64,000 nucleotides of DNA from Microcystis aeruginosa NIES-4325 (GTDB lineage Bacteria; Cyanobacteriota; Cyanobacteriia; Cyanobacteriales; Microcystaceae), in NCBI RefSeq assembly GCF_008974145.1, contig NZ_BJKP01000002.1, positions 1-64,000 of the forward strand. The letters are read 5' to 3'. Below are positions 24,608 to 33,827 of this stretch, one piece after another. The notes under the pieces are model-generated. The model searched no databases. It was not told the DNA's origin and saw nothing but the letters and a program-made list of their open reading frames with translations. The stretch's first letter is position 1; the number at the start of each line of letters is the position of its first letter. The position numbers and the translations under genes are program-made.

Positions 24608-26860
24608 ATGTCTAACCAGTCGCCGAAAACCCAAATTAGTCAACTTGTCACCGTTGCCGTGCAGAAATTGCAAGGAAAGGTGAATTTTCAGGCGGTAAAT
24701 CTCAAAAAAGGGGCAAGGGTTCCCGAATTACGCATTAAAAACGAGAATGGCAGTGGGGAAAGCAAATATCCCCTCATTGGCGATCGCTATTTGTTAGGCC
24801 GCAGTTCCAGTTCCTGTGATATTACTATCCGTAATACCGTGGTTAGTCAGATTCATTGTTCACTACAGCGTGACCCAAAAAATCCCCATAATTTCCTGCT
24901 CACAGATGAAAACTCCACTAACGGGGTTTATATAGGTAAACGTCGTCTGAAAAGCGTTTCCCTGCGTCATGGTGATACCTTTACCCTAGCCCCCCCAGAC
25001 TTAGCCAATTGTGTCACCATCTCCTATTACTGTCCCCCTCCTCTGTGGGCGCGACTTTTGCGCTATGGTTTCTACGGTGCGGGTGGTATTTTCGGTTTAT
25101 TAGTTTTAGCGGTTATCTGGGAAAGTCGCAAAGTTAGTGTTTATCCACTCCCTTCCGGGGTAAGCGGTCCGGTGGTCGTCTATGCTAGGGATGGTCAAAC
25201 TCCCCTCAATCCCATTCGACAGGAAACTCACCAAGAATTAGATAATCTGGGCGATTTTTCTCCCTATTTGCCCAAGGCGGTCGTCGCTTCCGAAGATAGT
25301 CGTTTTTACTGGCATTTTGGCGTTGATCCGTTGGGGATTGTCCGGGCTGTTATGATTAATTGGCAAGGTCGGGGCATTCGTCAAGGGGCCAGCACCCTAA
25401 CTCAACAGTTGGCCCGTAGTTTATTCCCCGAAGTCGGTCGCCAAAATACTGCCGATCGCAAACTCCGGGAGATGGTTGTCGCTTTACAATTAGAAGCGGT
25501 CTATAGTAAGGATACAATCCTCAAAACCTATCTCAATCGAGTTTATCTCGGTCTGGGCGGTTACGGTTTTGAAGATGCGGCCCGCTTTTATTTCGATAAA
25601 TCCGCTAGAGATTTAGATATCTCCGAGGCTGCCACCCTTGTGGCTATGTTACCCGCCCCGAATCTATTTAATCCCATTCAAGATTACGACACTTCCGTGC
25701 AATTACGCAATCGTGTCATCGATCGCATGGCCCAATTAGGCATGATTTCCCCAGAAGCGGCCGCCAGCGCCCGCAGATCCCGCATTGAAATCAGTCCCCA
25801 AGCCAAAAAATCCCTATCTAGTACGATTGCACCATATTTTTATAGTTACGTTTTCGAGGAATTACAGGACCTTTTAGGGGAAGAAGTGGCGAAAGAAGGC
25901 AATTTTATCGTTGAAACCAGTTTAGACCGCCAGATGCAGGCGATCGCAGAAAAAAGCTTAAAAAATAATGTCTTAAACCAAGGCCCCCGCTATCGTTACT
26001 CCCAAGGTGCTTTAGTCACCCTAAACAGTCAAACTGGGGAAATTCTCGCTTTAGTCGGGGGAGTTGATTATCAAAAAAGCCAATTTAACCGCGCTATCCA
26101 AGCGAAACGTCAACCCGGTTCCACTTTTAAGGTATTTGCTTATGCTGCCGCCCTAGAAAAGGGAATATCCCCCTATAAAACCTATAGCTGCGCTGGACTC
26201 TCTTGGCAAGGACAAGCTTATTCTCCCTGTGAACGTAGTAGCGGGGGGGTCAATATGTTTCAAGGTTTAGCGCGATCAGAAAATAGCGTCGCCCTTCGCA
26301 TTGCTCGCGAGGCAGGATTAAGTAATGTGGTCAATGTGGCGGAACGTTTGGGGGTGAAATCACCTTTAAATCCCGTACCGGGGCTAATTTTAGGGCAAAG
26401 CGAGGTAAATGTCTTGGAAATGACTGGCGCTTATGCGGTTTTTGACCATGGCGGGCGCTGGAATCGTCCCCACGCCATTAAACGCATTCTCGACGCTTCC
26501 GACTGTGAAAATGTGGAGGATTTGAGTACCTGTCGGGTTATTTATGACTATGGCGAAGATAGCGAGAGAAATCAGCAGGTAATCTCCCCTAAAACCGCCG
26601 AAACGATGAATAGCCTATTGCGGGGGGTGATAACTAATGGTACAGGAGGCGCTGCCAGTATTGGCATGGGAGAAGCGGGTAAAACGGGAACTACGGATAA
26701 TTATGTAGACCTCTGGTTTATCGGTTATCTTCCCCGTCGCGACTGGGTGACGGGCATTTGGTTGGGTAATGATAATAATTCCCCCACTTCCGGCAGTAGT
26801 CAACAGGCAGCGAGGTTATGGGGCGATTATCACCGTCAGTTAATCACTACACAAAACTAA
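24608..26860 (+). CDS. class A penicillin-binding protein with N-terminal FHA domain
   Basis: A 750-residue protein. Residues about 55-140 form an FHA phosphothreonine-binding domain (YLLGRSSSSCDITI, VSQIHCSLQRD, DENSTNGVYIG). A single membrane helix follows near 150-172. The GT51 glycosyltransferase shows EDSRFYWHFGVDP, GASTLTQQLARSLF and TYLNRVYLG. The transpeptidase has active-site Ser in QPGSTFKVFAY near 505, SEN near 560 and KTGTT near 690. It would polymerise and crosslink peptidoglycan outside the membrane, while the FHA domain faces the cytoplasm, so the fusion may tie wall synthesis to Ser/Thr kinase signalling. Confidence 0.92.
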   Translation: MSNQSPKTQISQLVTVAVQKLQGKVNFQAVNLKKGARVPELRIKNENGSGESKYPLIGDRYLLGRSSSSCDITIRNTVVSQIHCSLQRDPKNPHNFLLTDENSTNGVYIGKRRLKSVSLRHGDTFTLAPPDLANCVTISYYCPPPLWARLLRYGFYGAGGIFGLLVLAVIWESRKVSVYPLPSGVSGPVVVYARDGQTPLNPIRQETHQELDNLGDFSPYLPKAVVASEDSRFYWHFGVDPLGIVRAVMINWQGRGIRQGASTLTQQLARSLFPEVGRQNTADRKLREMVVALQLEAVYSKDTILKTYLNRVYLGLGGYGFEDAARFYFDKSARDLDISEAATLVAMLPAPNLFNPIQDYDTSVQLRNRVIDRMAQLGMISPEAAASARRSRIEISPQAKKSLSSTIAPYFYSYVFEELQDLLGEEVAKEGNFIVETSLDRQMQAIAEKSLKNNVLNQGPRYRYSQGALVTLNSQTGEILALVGGVDYQKSQFNRAIQAKRQPGSTFKVFAYAAALEKGISPYKTYSCAGLSWQGQAYSPCERSSGGVNMFQGLARSENSVALRIAREAGLSNVVNVAERLGVKSPLNPVPGLILGQSEVNVLEMTGAYAVFDHGGRWNRPHAIKRILDASDCENVEDLSTCRVIYDYGEDSERNQQVISPKTAETMNSLLRGVITNGTGGAASIGMGEAGKTGTTDNYVDLWFIGYLPRRDWVTGIWLGNDNNSPTSGSSQQAARLWGDYHRQLITTQN

Positions 26861-26911
26861 TCCCAATGACTCTCAAGCTCAGACCGATTTTAACCGTCTA
26901 TCCTTAAGATT

Positions 26912-26999
26912 AGTGGAAGGAACCACAGAAACACAAAAGACACGAAGATCGATCGCTTCTATAGTAAGTTAAACTGATCACACAAAGAGTTAGAGAGCC
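26912..26999 (+). repeat. dispersed repeat related to the 29670-29812 element
   Basis: Shares a long gapped match with 29726-29812: both run GGAA-GAACCACAGA, then GACAC-AAGATCGA, TAAGTTAAACT and ATCACACAAAG, ending AGAGAGCC here. The right end also resembles that of the 133-bp MITEs (ATCACACAAAG then AGAGCC). A left end was not identified, so it is probably an older or partial copy. Lies between the PBP and RTX genes. Confidence 0.6.
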
Positions 27000-27043
27000 G
27001 CTGAATCTCCCCCACTTCCCACTTCCCACTTCCCAAATAATAA

Positions 27044-27071
27044 GGGTGTGTTAGCCCTAGCTAACACACCC
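27044..27071 (-). terminator. 12-bp stem terminator of the RTX gene
   Basis: GGGTGTGTTAGC at 27044-27055 pairs perfectly with 27060-27071 over a four-base loop. Read on the minus strand it is followed by TTATTATTT, which fits termination of the RTX gene transcript coming from the right. It may also stop transcripts from the PBP gene. Confidence 0.7.
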
Positions 27072-27153
27072 GCAGAGATTATTTCTGGTGGCCTAATTTT
27101 AGCCCAAAAATCCACAACTGCTAGACCCACCTGAGTGGAGGGACAGGGATAGA

Positions 27154-28845
27154 TTAGATAACGACAATATTAGTATTGGCGATAGATGCCAAGTTACTGA
27201 GAGTTGCGATTTGAATCGCAGCAGTAGCACCATTACCATCTACGTCAAACCGTAAAGCGCCATCAGTGGTATTGTAGATGAATCTTTGCGTTGCATTATT
27301 GGCGCTAGTAACTCCCGCACCAGATCGGAATTGTGTAGCCAACAAAGTACCAACAACCAGTCCACCAGCAAAACCAGCGGCAGAAACTAGGATAGAATCG
27401 GCATTTCCGCCACTGGTGGCAAAATCGGTGATGGTGTCAACGCCTTCGCTGGGATTGTTGAAAACAAAGCTATCACTATTACCAGAACCGGTTAGGGTAT
27501 CGGTTCCCGCGCCGCCAATTAGGGTATCGTTTTGCCCGGCACCGGTTAGACTATCATTGCCATCGCCACCGATTAGGCTATCGGTTCCCTGCCCACCATC
27601 TAGGGTATCGTTGCCATCACCACCGATTAGGGTATCGGCTCCCTGCCCACCGTTTAGGATGTCGTTTCCATCACCACCGATTAAGGTATCGTTTCCATTA
27701 TCACCACTTAGGGTGTCATTGCCCGTACCGCCATCGAGTAGGTTCGCACTATTATTCCCGGTAAGGTTGTCGTTGCCAGCGCCGCCAAAGAGGTTTTCGA
27801 TATTGCTGAGGGTGTCCGTACCCTCGCCAGTGTCCTGGGATCCGCCAGCACCCAGGTTGACGGTGTTGTCGGCTTCGCCAAATATTGCCGTGTCGAGACC
27901 TGCGCCACCGTTTAGGCTATCGTCCCCCAGACCACCAGTTAGGCTATCGGCGCCACCGTTACCATTTAGGGTATCGTTGCCAGTACCACCAATGAGAGTG
28001 TCTGCGTTAGCGCCGCCGGTCAGGGTGACAGCAGTGGCATTTCCGCTATTGGTGAGCGTCCATCCCGATGTACCAGTCGCTGAAGCAACGTTGATGTTAA
28101 AGCCGCTCGCCGTGACCGATGCAGTGCCTGCGTTGCTGGTCGATCCAGTGGCAGTCCAGGCTGCTGCCGCCGTGGCATTCGCCGTGGCACCAGCGGCGAC
28201 AAGCAGGATGTCGGTGCCGTTTCCAAGATCGGAAATGGTGTCGGTGCCAGCGGCGACGTTGAAGGTATCGTTGCCATCGCCACCGATTAGGCTATCGTCC
28301 CCTAGGCCACCATTTAGGCTATCGTCCCCTAGGCCACCGATTATGGTATCCGCTGCACTGCCACCGGTTAGAGTATCGTTGAAAGCACTACCTGTAATGA
28401 AATAGGGAACGTTGGCGGGGAGTGGTGCGATCGTAGTTTGACCAGGTGTGGGTATGCCCAGATTTATTGGTACCGTATTTGCCGCTTTCGTGTACGAAGG
28501 ACCGTTGGGGTTGATTTTTAGTGTATGAGTGCCGCCAGCCGTAGCCGTAGATCTAACAAAGGTATTGGTATTTGCTGGCAGAACAAGGGTTTTAGAAAAG
28601 CCTCCACCGTAGCGAGAAAGGGTTGAGCTAACATCACTGCCAGTTCCGTTGAATAATCTCCAAGCCGTATTGCCGCCAGCAAAAACGCCAATGGAAGTAA
28701 GATTATAGGTACCAGTGGCTGTTGTCGGCAGGGAAATAGGGGTATCAGTAAAGGTGTTCAGGAACTGGGCAACTGTTGCAAATTGACCAACAGCGAAATT
28801 AACACCAGTGGTGGAGTTAGCGAAAGATATAATGATAGCGGACAT
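27154..28845 (-). CDS. RTX-type calcium-binding repeat protein
   Basis: From ATG 28843-28845, preceded by CAAAGGAAAA, this gives 563 residues; the longer frame starts inside a transposon. Nonapeptide repeats of the GGxGxDxLx type ([22 protein letters not shown]) fill about 165-215 and 295-465. The final 95 residues resemble the C-terminal unit ([18 protein letters not shown]) seen in exported cyanobacterial RTX proteins, probably a type I secretion signal. The first 165 residues are a beta-rich unit I do not recognise. No N-terminal signal peptide. Folds on binding calcium outside the cell. Confidence 0.85.
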   Translation of the reverse strand: MSAIIISFANSTTGVNFAVGQFATVAQFLNTFTDTPISLPTTATGTYNLTSIGVFAGGNTAWRLFNGTGSDVSSTLSRYGGGFSKTLVLPANTNTFVRSTATAGGTHTLKINPNGPSYTKAANTVPINLGIPTPGQTTIAPLPANVPYFITGSAFNDTLTGGSAADTIIGGLGDDSLNGGLGDDSLIGGDGNDTFNVAAGTDTISDLGNGTDILLVAAGATANATAAAAWTATGSTSNAGTASVTASGFNINVASATGTSGWTLTNSGNATAVTLTGGANADTLIGGTGNDTLNGNGGADSLTGGLGDDSLNGGAGLDTAIFGEADNTVNLGAGGSQDTGEGTDTLSNIENLFGGAGNDNLTGNNSANLLDGGTGNDTLSGDNGNDTLIGGDGNDILNGGQGADTLIGGDGNDTLDGGQGTDSLIGGDGNDSLTGAGQNDTLIGGAGTDTLTGSGNSDSFVFNNPSEGVDTITDFATSGGNADSILVSAAGFAGGLVVGTLLATQFRSGAGVTSANNATQRFIYNTTDGALRFDVDGNGATAAIQIATLSNLASIANTNIVVI

Positions 28846-28865
28846 AGTTTTTCCTTTGAGTGATA

Positions 28866-28963
28866 TAGCAAAAAATGGGTTATTTAGGACGCTTTCAATT
28901 TTCAAACTCTTATTGGTCAAGGGTTTCAGCGATTGATTGTCCTAACCACCCCGATCTTTGCTA
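28866..28963 (-). mobile_element. 98-bp MITE with TA target, copy 2, in the RTX leader
   Basis: Inverted copy of 17071-17168: same length, ends TAGCAAA and TTTGCTA, flanked by TA at 28864-28865 and 28964-28965. It sits 20 bp upstream of the RTX start codon, so it lies in the untranslated leader or promoter of that gene and may have changed its expression. Confidence 0.85.
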
Positions 28964-29080
28964 TATGTTTGAACTTTAAGAGTTTAACAGGCTTCCCCCG
29001 ATAATTATATACCGAGAAAAAAAATGCAATCATGTTCGCGAGGCTTGTTTCCTGAATTATTGCTAATGGTTAAGTTTTTA

Positions 29081-29614
29081 TCAATTTTGGGTTAATTTTG
29101 GGCTGGGTGTGATATAAATCAGACCAGAAATTAAAGTTAATGTCACCGATAGCCAAAAGGCAATCTGAGAAATTAAGTTATATTCAGAAGGCAAGGGAGC
29201 AATTAAAAGAGCGATAGCGATAATTTGGCTGACTGTTTTGCTTTTTCCCCACCAATTAGCCCCTTTTATGTCGCTATTTCCTGTTAAATTCGGATTAATG
29301 CGCCAACCAGCGATCGCTAATTCCCGAGCTAGAATCAAAAATACTCCCCAAGCAGCAATTAAATCCATTTCAATCAGAGCTAAGAGGGGAGCGAGAACCA
29401 GCAATTTATCGACCAAAGGATCGAGAAATTTCCCTAATTCGGTGATTTGATTCAATTTTCGCGCTAGATAACCATCGAGCCAATCGGTGCTGGCAGCAAT
29501 CAGAAAGACAATTAAACTTAACCAGCGATCGATTTCTGTGCCTTGGTGCAACCAGTATAAAATTAATGGCAGTCCCAAGAGTCGCGATAGGGTAATCGAG
29601 TTGGGTAGGTTCAT
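29081..29614 (-). CDS. pgsA: CDP-diacylglycerol-glycerol-3-phosphate 3-phosphatidyltransferase
   Basis: A 177-residue membrane enzyme of the CDP-alcohol phosphatidyltransferase family, making phosphatidylglycerophosphate, the precursor of phosphatidylglycerol needed in thylakoids. The metal-binding motif DGYLARKLNQITELGKFLDP near residues 46-65 fits the DG-AR-G-D-D pattern. Several membrane helices are clear. MNLPNSITLSRL is the usual N-terminus. Length is near the family norm. An STRR array begins five bases upstream of its start codon. Confidence 0.92.
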   Translation of the reverse strand: MNLPNSITLSRLLGLPLILYWLHQGTEIDRWLSLIVFLIAASTDWLDGYLARKLNQITELGKFLDPLVDKLLVLAPLLALIEMDLIAAWGVFLILARELAIAGWRINPNLTGNSDIKGANWWGKSKTVSQIIAIALLIAPLPSEYNLISQIAFWLSVTLTLISGLIYITPSPKLTQN

Positions 29615-29669
29615 TTTTCAGTGATCAGTAATCAGTAATCAGTAATCAGTCAACAGTAATCAGTAATCA

Positions 29670-29812
29670 GGCTCTCTTAGGTTTGGTGGGTAAAATGTAT
29701 TCTAAGATACAGTCTTGGGGCAGTGAGTGGAAAGAACCACAGAGACACAGAGGACACAAAGATCGAACACTACTATATAAGTTAAACTTATCACACAAAG
29801 AATAAGAGATCC
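29670..29812 (+). mobile_element. 143-bp MITE inserted in an STRR array
   Basis: Ends GGCTCTCTT (29670-29678) and AAGAGATCC (29804-29812) are inverted repeats with one mismatch. The flanks GTAATCA at 29663-29669 and 29813-29819 match, which fits a 7-bp duplication, though the flanking repeat array makes chance matches easier. The ends and the ATCACACAAAG stretch relate it to the 133-bp MITEs. Its right part is shared with 26912-26999. Confidence 0.65.
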
Positions 29813-29849
29813 GTAATCAGTAAACATTAAACAGTCAACAGTAATCAGT

Positions 29850-29895
29850 AAAAAGGCAGCTCCGAGCTTGTCCCTTAATACTATTCACTGAAAAC
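29850..29895 (-). repeat. 46-bp dispersed repeat, copy 1
   Basis: On the minus strand this reads GTTTTCAGTGAATAGTATTA, continuing AGGGACAAGCTCGGAGCTGC and ending CTTTTT. The copy at 39569-39614 in the other orientation differs by one base. Both sit among STRR heptamers. Contains no reading frame. Confidence 0.75.
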
Positions 29896-29935
29896 TTAAA
29901 ACTGATAACTGATAACTGATAACTGATCACTGATT

Positions 29936-31030
29936 TTAGCTGGCTAATTTGAGATCGAAATTACTTTGTTTATTGCCTAATTGTCTGAGCCAACGATAAT
30001 TATAAGCTAAAGCCCCGCGCAGGGTGGGATAAACAGCATAATTAACGCCAAATTCTTGGCAAACTTCCGCTAAAATTGGGGCTATCTTAGGGTAGTGAAT
30101 ATGACAAATCTGCGGGAAAAGATGGTGAACAACTTGATAATTTAATCCACCTAAATACCAATTTAGAAAAGCATTTTTAGGAGCAAAATCTACGGTAGTT
30201 CGCACTTGAAAGATTGCCCATTCGTCTTCGATTTGGTTAGCTACCGAGGGTTGAATAAATTCGGCGGGTTCCAAAACGTGAGCTAACATAAATACATGAC
30301 AGGCAAGCACTCCATAGGTCATAAAAGCAATGAGAAAACCGATCGCTATTTCTAGAAGACTATAACCAACTAAGAGAGGAATGCCAATAAACCAAAAGAG
30401 ATAAACAACTTTTCCGCTTAATAAAACGAATAGATCGATCGGTTTAGGATTGGGAATTTTAATCTCGCCAAAACGATTACGAAAGAGGATAGAGCGCACA
30501 TCAGAGAATGACCAATATATAGGAATTATAGCGTAGAGAATCGGGATGAATAAATGTTGATAACGATGATACCATTTATGCTCGGCATGGGGAGTCATTC
30601 GCACCACACCATCGCCGTGAATTTCCACATCATACCCTAAAACATTGGTGTAGGTATGATGGAGATAATTATGACGAAAACGCCAGAGATAACTGGAAGT
30701 ACCGATGATATAATCGTAGCTCATGCCAAGGAGAGAATTAACCCATTTTTTACTAGAATAGCCGCCATGGTTGGCATCATGACCGATACTAAAACCAATT
30801 CCCGCTAATCCTCCTCCTAAAACCATACAACCGATAATTTTTAGCCACCAGATATCCGGACCAAAAAGCACAAACAGCCAAGCGGCAATTACCCAAGTTA
30901 AAATCGTGATCGTCTTCAGGTACATGGCCAAATTATCTCTGGTGGGGATGCCGTTTTCGGTAAAATAAGCATCAACCCGTTTATTCAATTCCTTTCTAAA
31001 ACCCTGATTTTCGGTAAAAGTTACTCGCAT
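29936..31030 (-). CDS. desD: acyl-lipid delta-6 desaturase (DesD-like)
   Basis: A 364-residue membrane desaturase with three histidine boxes: HDANHGG near residue 88, RHNYLHHTYTN near 125 and QVVHHLFPQ near 303. The Gln at the start of the third box marks front-end desaturases. N-terminal sequence (FRKELNKRVDAYF) and the tail (CQEFGVNYAVYPTLR, NYRWLRQLG) agree with cyanobacterial DesD as I recall it, giving gamma-linolenic acyl lipids. Acts in thylakoid and plasma membranes with ferredoxin. ATG is preceded by TAGGA. Cytochrome b5 fusion is absent, as in cyanobacterial members. Confidence 0.88.
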   Translation of the reverse strand: MRVTFTENQGFRKELNKRVDAYFTENGIPTRDNLAMYLKTITILTWVIAAWLFVLFGPDIWWLKIIGCMVLGGGLAGIGFSIGHDANHGGYSSKKWVNSLLGMSYDYIIGTSSYLWRFRHNYLHHTYTNVLGYDVEIHGDGVVRMTPHAEHKWYHRYQHLFIPILYAIIPIYWSFSDVRSILFRNRFGEIKIPNPKPIDLFVLLSGKVVYLFWFIGIPLLVGYSLLEIAIGFLIAFMTYGVLACHVFMLAHVLEPAEFIQPSVANQIEDEWAIFQVRTTVDFAPKNAFLNWYLGGLNYQVVHHLFPQICHIHYPKIAPILAEVCQEFGVNYAVYPTLRGALAYNYRWLRQLGNKQSNFDLKLAS

Positions 31031-31274
31031 TCCTATTTTTGTCCTAGAAGTTGGTATGACGGCAATTTGTGGCAGCTCAGAGTGAATTTATGAGTCTTTT
31101 ACTGGTTTGCTAAGGCTGTCTCACTATAACTGATAGTTTCTCATCAGTCTCTCATCTATTGTCAGAGAAAGAGGTGCGCTTGGCAAGGGAATCGCTCAAT
31201 TTATTTGCCACTCTTGCAAAAAATCCTCTGATTTTACCTAATCAGATAGTAGATACCTGTAGCCGGTGATAGAG

Positions 31275-32417
31275 ATGCGCGTTAGGTGCTTTTGTACTAC
31301 TATTAAATCCATTGAAGGCGATCGAGTTTTCTGGTGCGAAGTGCCACAATTAAGAAGATCGATCGATGCGATCGCTGGAAGCGTGGCAAATGACGAAGCA
31401 GTGTATCTTGATCTGTGGCAATGGTTACAGAATGATCCTAATAACCAATTAGTCAAGTCTCATTGGATGGTTTTTTTACAATATCGCTCCTGTATAGTAA
31501 CGCAAAGGGTCTATCAAAATGTTGGCCATCGGATCGATGCTGATTATGAAACCCTATTCTACTATTTGCTGAACTTGCTTGCCACGGCAATCACCAACAA
31601 TCCTAGCAATTTTTACAGTAACTTTCAGGATAAAAAGACCAAACCGGTATTTTTTCGCTTAATCTTAGAAAAATGGACAGATAAAAAATTAAGAAATACT
31701 CTCTATAATTTCCTGCGAGGAGAGTATAAAACTATTGGCAGGACTAATCTCGGTATAGTCAGTCTTTTTAGTGCGAATAAAATTCAAAAAGTTTTACGAG
31801 CATCGGGTATCTTTACCGAGAATCATCTGCTAATATTTAACTGTTTTCGAGAGGTAAAAAAAGCTTCTCCTAGATCATTGGATAAGTGGCAAGAGGAGGA
31901 TTGGCAACAAGTAATCGATCGCTTGCATCAGTTACAACCGCAAGTTATTCTCACCGTGGAGGAAGTACAAGCAAAACTCAATCAAATAGGGGAGATAATG
32001 CGTAATCATATCGATCCTCCTTACTCTAAATTTGAGCCGACTAATTATGACCATGATAGCAATTACTTTTGGGAAAATCTCCCCAGCAAGAGGACAAATC
32101 AAGACTTACTACAACAGCAAGAAATCCAGGAAGATATCAATAAGTTATTAATCACTCAAGAGGAGGAAGTTAAACAGATTGTATATTGTTACTATCATCA
32201 AAAGATGACGCAGGCACAGATATCTAATCGATTGGGAGTTCATCCATCTACTATTAGTCGAGAAATAACCCAATTATGTAAAAAAGTTTATCAGCTACTC
32301 TGTGCAAGGGAAGGCAAATATTGTCCTAAGTTGTTAAATGAGATTAAATTACAATCTCGGCAAAAACAAGAGATCGATGCTTATCTAGAATATTTTTGTC
32401 AGTCCTACTTAACTTAA
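31275..32417 (+). CDS. sigma-70-like regulator linked to CHAT/DUF1822 genes
   Basis: From ATG 31275 this gives 380 residues; a GTG nine bases upstream is possible. The C-terminal part EEEVKQIVYCYYHQKMTQAQ, then ISNRLGVHPSTISREITQL, is a helix-turn-helix like sigma region 4. The N-terminal 250 residues are helical and poorly conserved with standard sigma factors; no clear region 2 was seen. Proteins of this type commonly sit beside DUF1822 and CHAT genes in cyanobacteria. It probably controls the cluster it heads; the next gene starts 22 bp downstream. DNA targets are unknown. Confidence 0.65.
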   Translation: MRVRCFCTTIKSIEGDRVFWCEVPQLRRSIDAIAGSVANDEAVYLDLWQWLQNDPNNQLVKSHWMVFLQYRSCIVTQRVYQNVGHRIDADYETLFYYLLNLLATAITNNPSNFYSNFQDKKTKPVFFRLILEKWTDKKLRNTLYNFLRGEYKTIGRTNLGIVSLFSANKIQKVLRASGIFTENHLLIFNCFREVKKASPRSLDKWQEEDWQQVIDRLHQLQPQVILTVEEVQAKLNQIGEIMRNHIDPPYSKFEPTNYDHDSNYFWENLPSKRTNQDLLQQQEIQEDINKLLITQEEEVKQIVYCYYHQKMTQAQISNRLGVHPSTISREITQLCKKVYQLLCAREGKYCPKLLNEIKLQSRQKQEIDAYLEYFCQSYLT

Positions 32418-32439
32418 ATCTAATCTGTTAGGAGATACC

Positions 32440-33795
32440 ATGAAAGTCAACCTCGATATTTTGCAACAAATTAACCCAAAATCCCTTTGGCTAACTTTTT
32501 CGGAAACAGAGATTAAACAAGCTCGATCGATTCTCGGTCAATACTCTAATCAAACCGCCAAAAATCAGGCTTTGATTAATTACTTAGTGCAAATATGCTT
32601 AAGCAATTGGCTGAAAGATCATCTTGATTCTTCTCTTCAAATAATACCTGAAAACCCTCAGTATCTTTGGGAGTTTATTAACGGGGTTACTTGGCAAGTC
32701 CAAGATAAAAAAGTGACTACTATTCCCAGTCAAACTATTGACATTGAGGGATTGATAATAGAGCAAGAATGGGTTGATATTCCCGATTTAGCGGCGGATT
32801 TTTATCTAGGGGTACAGGTAGATTTAGCAGAAAAATTTCTCAATATCTGGGGTTTTATATCCAGAGAAGATGTTAAAAATCTCGCAGAATACGATCCAAT
32901 TTACCATCAATATTATTTAGATAGTGAGCAAATAATTGATGATTTAGATATTCTTTGGCAGAGTTGTTTAGAGGGAGAGAGTGAAAAAGGAAAGCTGGAA
33001 TCTCTAGCAAATTTATCGCCAGCAACAGCAGAAAATTTAATTAAAAAGTTAAGTCAAGTTTCACCCTATTCTCCAAGATTAGATATTAATTTTCAGCAGT
33101 GGTTAGCTTTGTTGAATAATCAACAATGGCGAGAAAAACTTTATCAGCAGCGTTTAGAGGTAATCCCCACCAAACTTAGTCAATGGTTGCAGGGAATTAT
33201 TACAGAGAAATGGCAGGAAATCCTCGACAATTATCGTCCAATTAATCCAGGGTTTTTGTTGGCTGCTGAAAAAATCAGCAGTCGAGAATCTCCAGCAGAT
33301 ATTCAGCGAGGAATTAGACAACTGTATGCTAGTCAAAAAGGGGTGGAATTTTCGGAACATTTAACCCCAGAGGAAGCTTTAGCAAAACTACAACATCAAA
33401 CCCAAGATGAAACTATTCGCTGGCAAGCGGCCGAATATCTCTGGAATATCGATCCCCATTATCCCAATGCTGCTATCCGCAAAATGCTCGATGTGGGTAG
33501 TCAATTAATGGGTTATAAAATCGCTTTAATGGTGGGAGTTTTATCGACCAGTCACCAGAGAATTGCTGTCTTAATTCGTGCCTATGCCATGGACAATTTT
33601 GCCAAGCTACCCCCCGGTTTATCTTTGCAAATTAGCGATGAAATAGGCCAATTAATCCCCAGTTTAGAAGCAATAGCAAGGGAGAAACCCTTAGATAGCT
33701 ATCTACAACTTTATTTTCTAGCTGATGCCGACGATCGCTTTAATGTTAACCTAAGTTTAGGGGATAGTAGCATTACCGAACAGTTTAGGATTTAA
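32440..33795 (+). CDS. DUF1822 family protein
   Basis: A 451-residue soluble protein without signal peptide. The N-terminal half (ALINYLVQICLSNWLKDHL, EFINGVTWQVQ, DFYLGVQVDLAEKFLNIWGF) fits what I remember of DUF1822, a cyanobacterial family of unknown function. The C-terminal 180 residues are helical, with EALAKLQHQTQDETIRWQAA and YKIALMVGVLSTSHQRIAV, perhaps a degenerate HEAT-like unit. ATG follows TTAGGAGA. Lies between the sigma-like gene and the CHAT receptor, 32 bp before the latter. It may link the two, but that is inference. Confidence 0.7.
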   Translation: MKVNLDILQQINPKSLWLTFSETEIKQARSILGQYSNQTAKNQALINYLVQICLSNWLKDHLDSSLQIIPENPQYLWEFINGVTWQVQDKKVTTIPSQTIDIEGLIIEQEWVDIPDLAADFYLGVQVDLAEKFLNIWGFISREDVKNLAEYDPIYHQYYLDSEQIIDDLDILWQSCLEGESEKGKLESLANLSPATAENLIKKLSQVSPYSPRLDINFQQWLALLNNQQWREKLYQQRLEVIPTKLSQWLQGIITEKWQEILDNYRPINPGFLLAAEKISSRESPADIQRGIRQLYASQKGVEFSEHLTPEEALAKLQHQTQDETIRWQAAEYLWNIDPHYPNAAIRKMLDVGSQLMGYKIALMVGVLSTSHQRIAVLIRAYAMDNFAKLPPGLSLQISDEIGQLIPSLEAIAREKPLDSYLQLYFLADADDRFNVNLSLGDSSITEQFRI

Positions 33796-33827
33796 TAGAG
33801 ATAGCAGAAAATGTCAAGGATAAAGAC

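Larger units (their letters stand above)
29615..29935. repeat. repeat-filled gap: STRRs, a MITE and a 46-bp dispersed repeat
   Basis: This 321-bp gap between pgsA and desD is almost entirely repetitive. AGTAATC heptamers run 29619-29670, the MITE lies at 29670-29812, more AGTAATC follows to 29849, the dispersed repeat is at 29850-29895, and ACTGATA/ACTGATC heptamers run 29900-29935 up to the desD stop codon. No gene is present. Confidence 0.85.

Noticed and set aside
27278-28405. 375-codon plus-strand frame opposite the RTX gene
   Set aside because: It is the antisense image of Gly/Asp repeat codons: Pro/Ser/Val-rich, periodic, no ribosome site and no family match.
28846-28920. 25-residue N-terminal extension of the RTX protein
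   Set aside because: It is encoded by the 98-bp transposon; ATG 28845 has a proper ribosome site.
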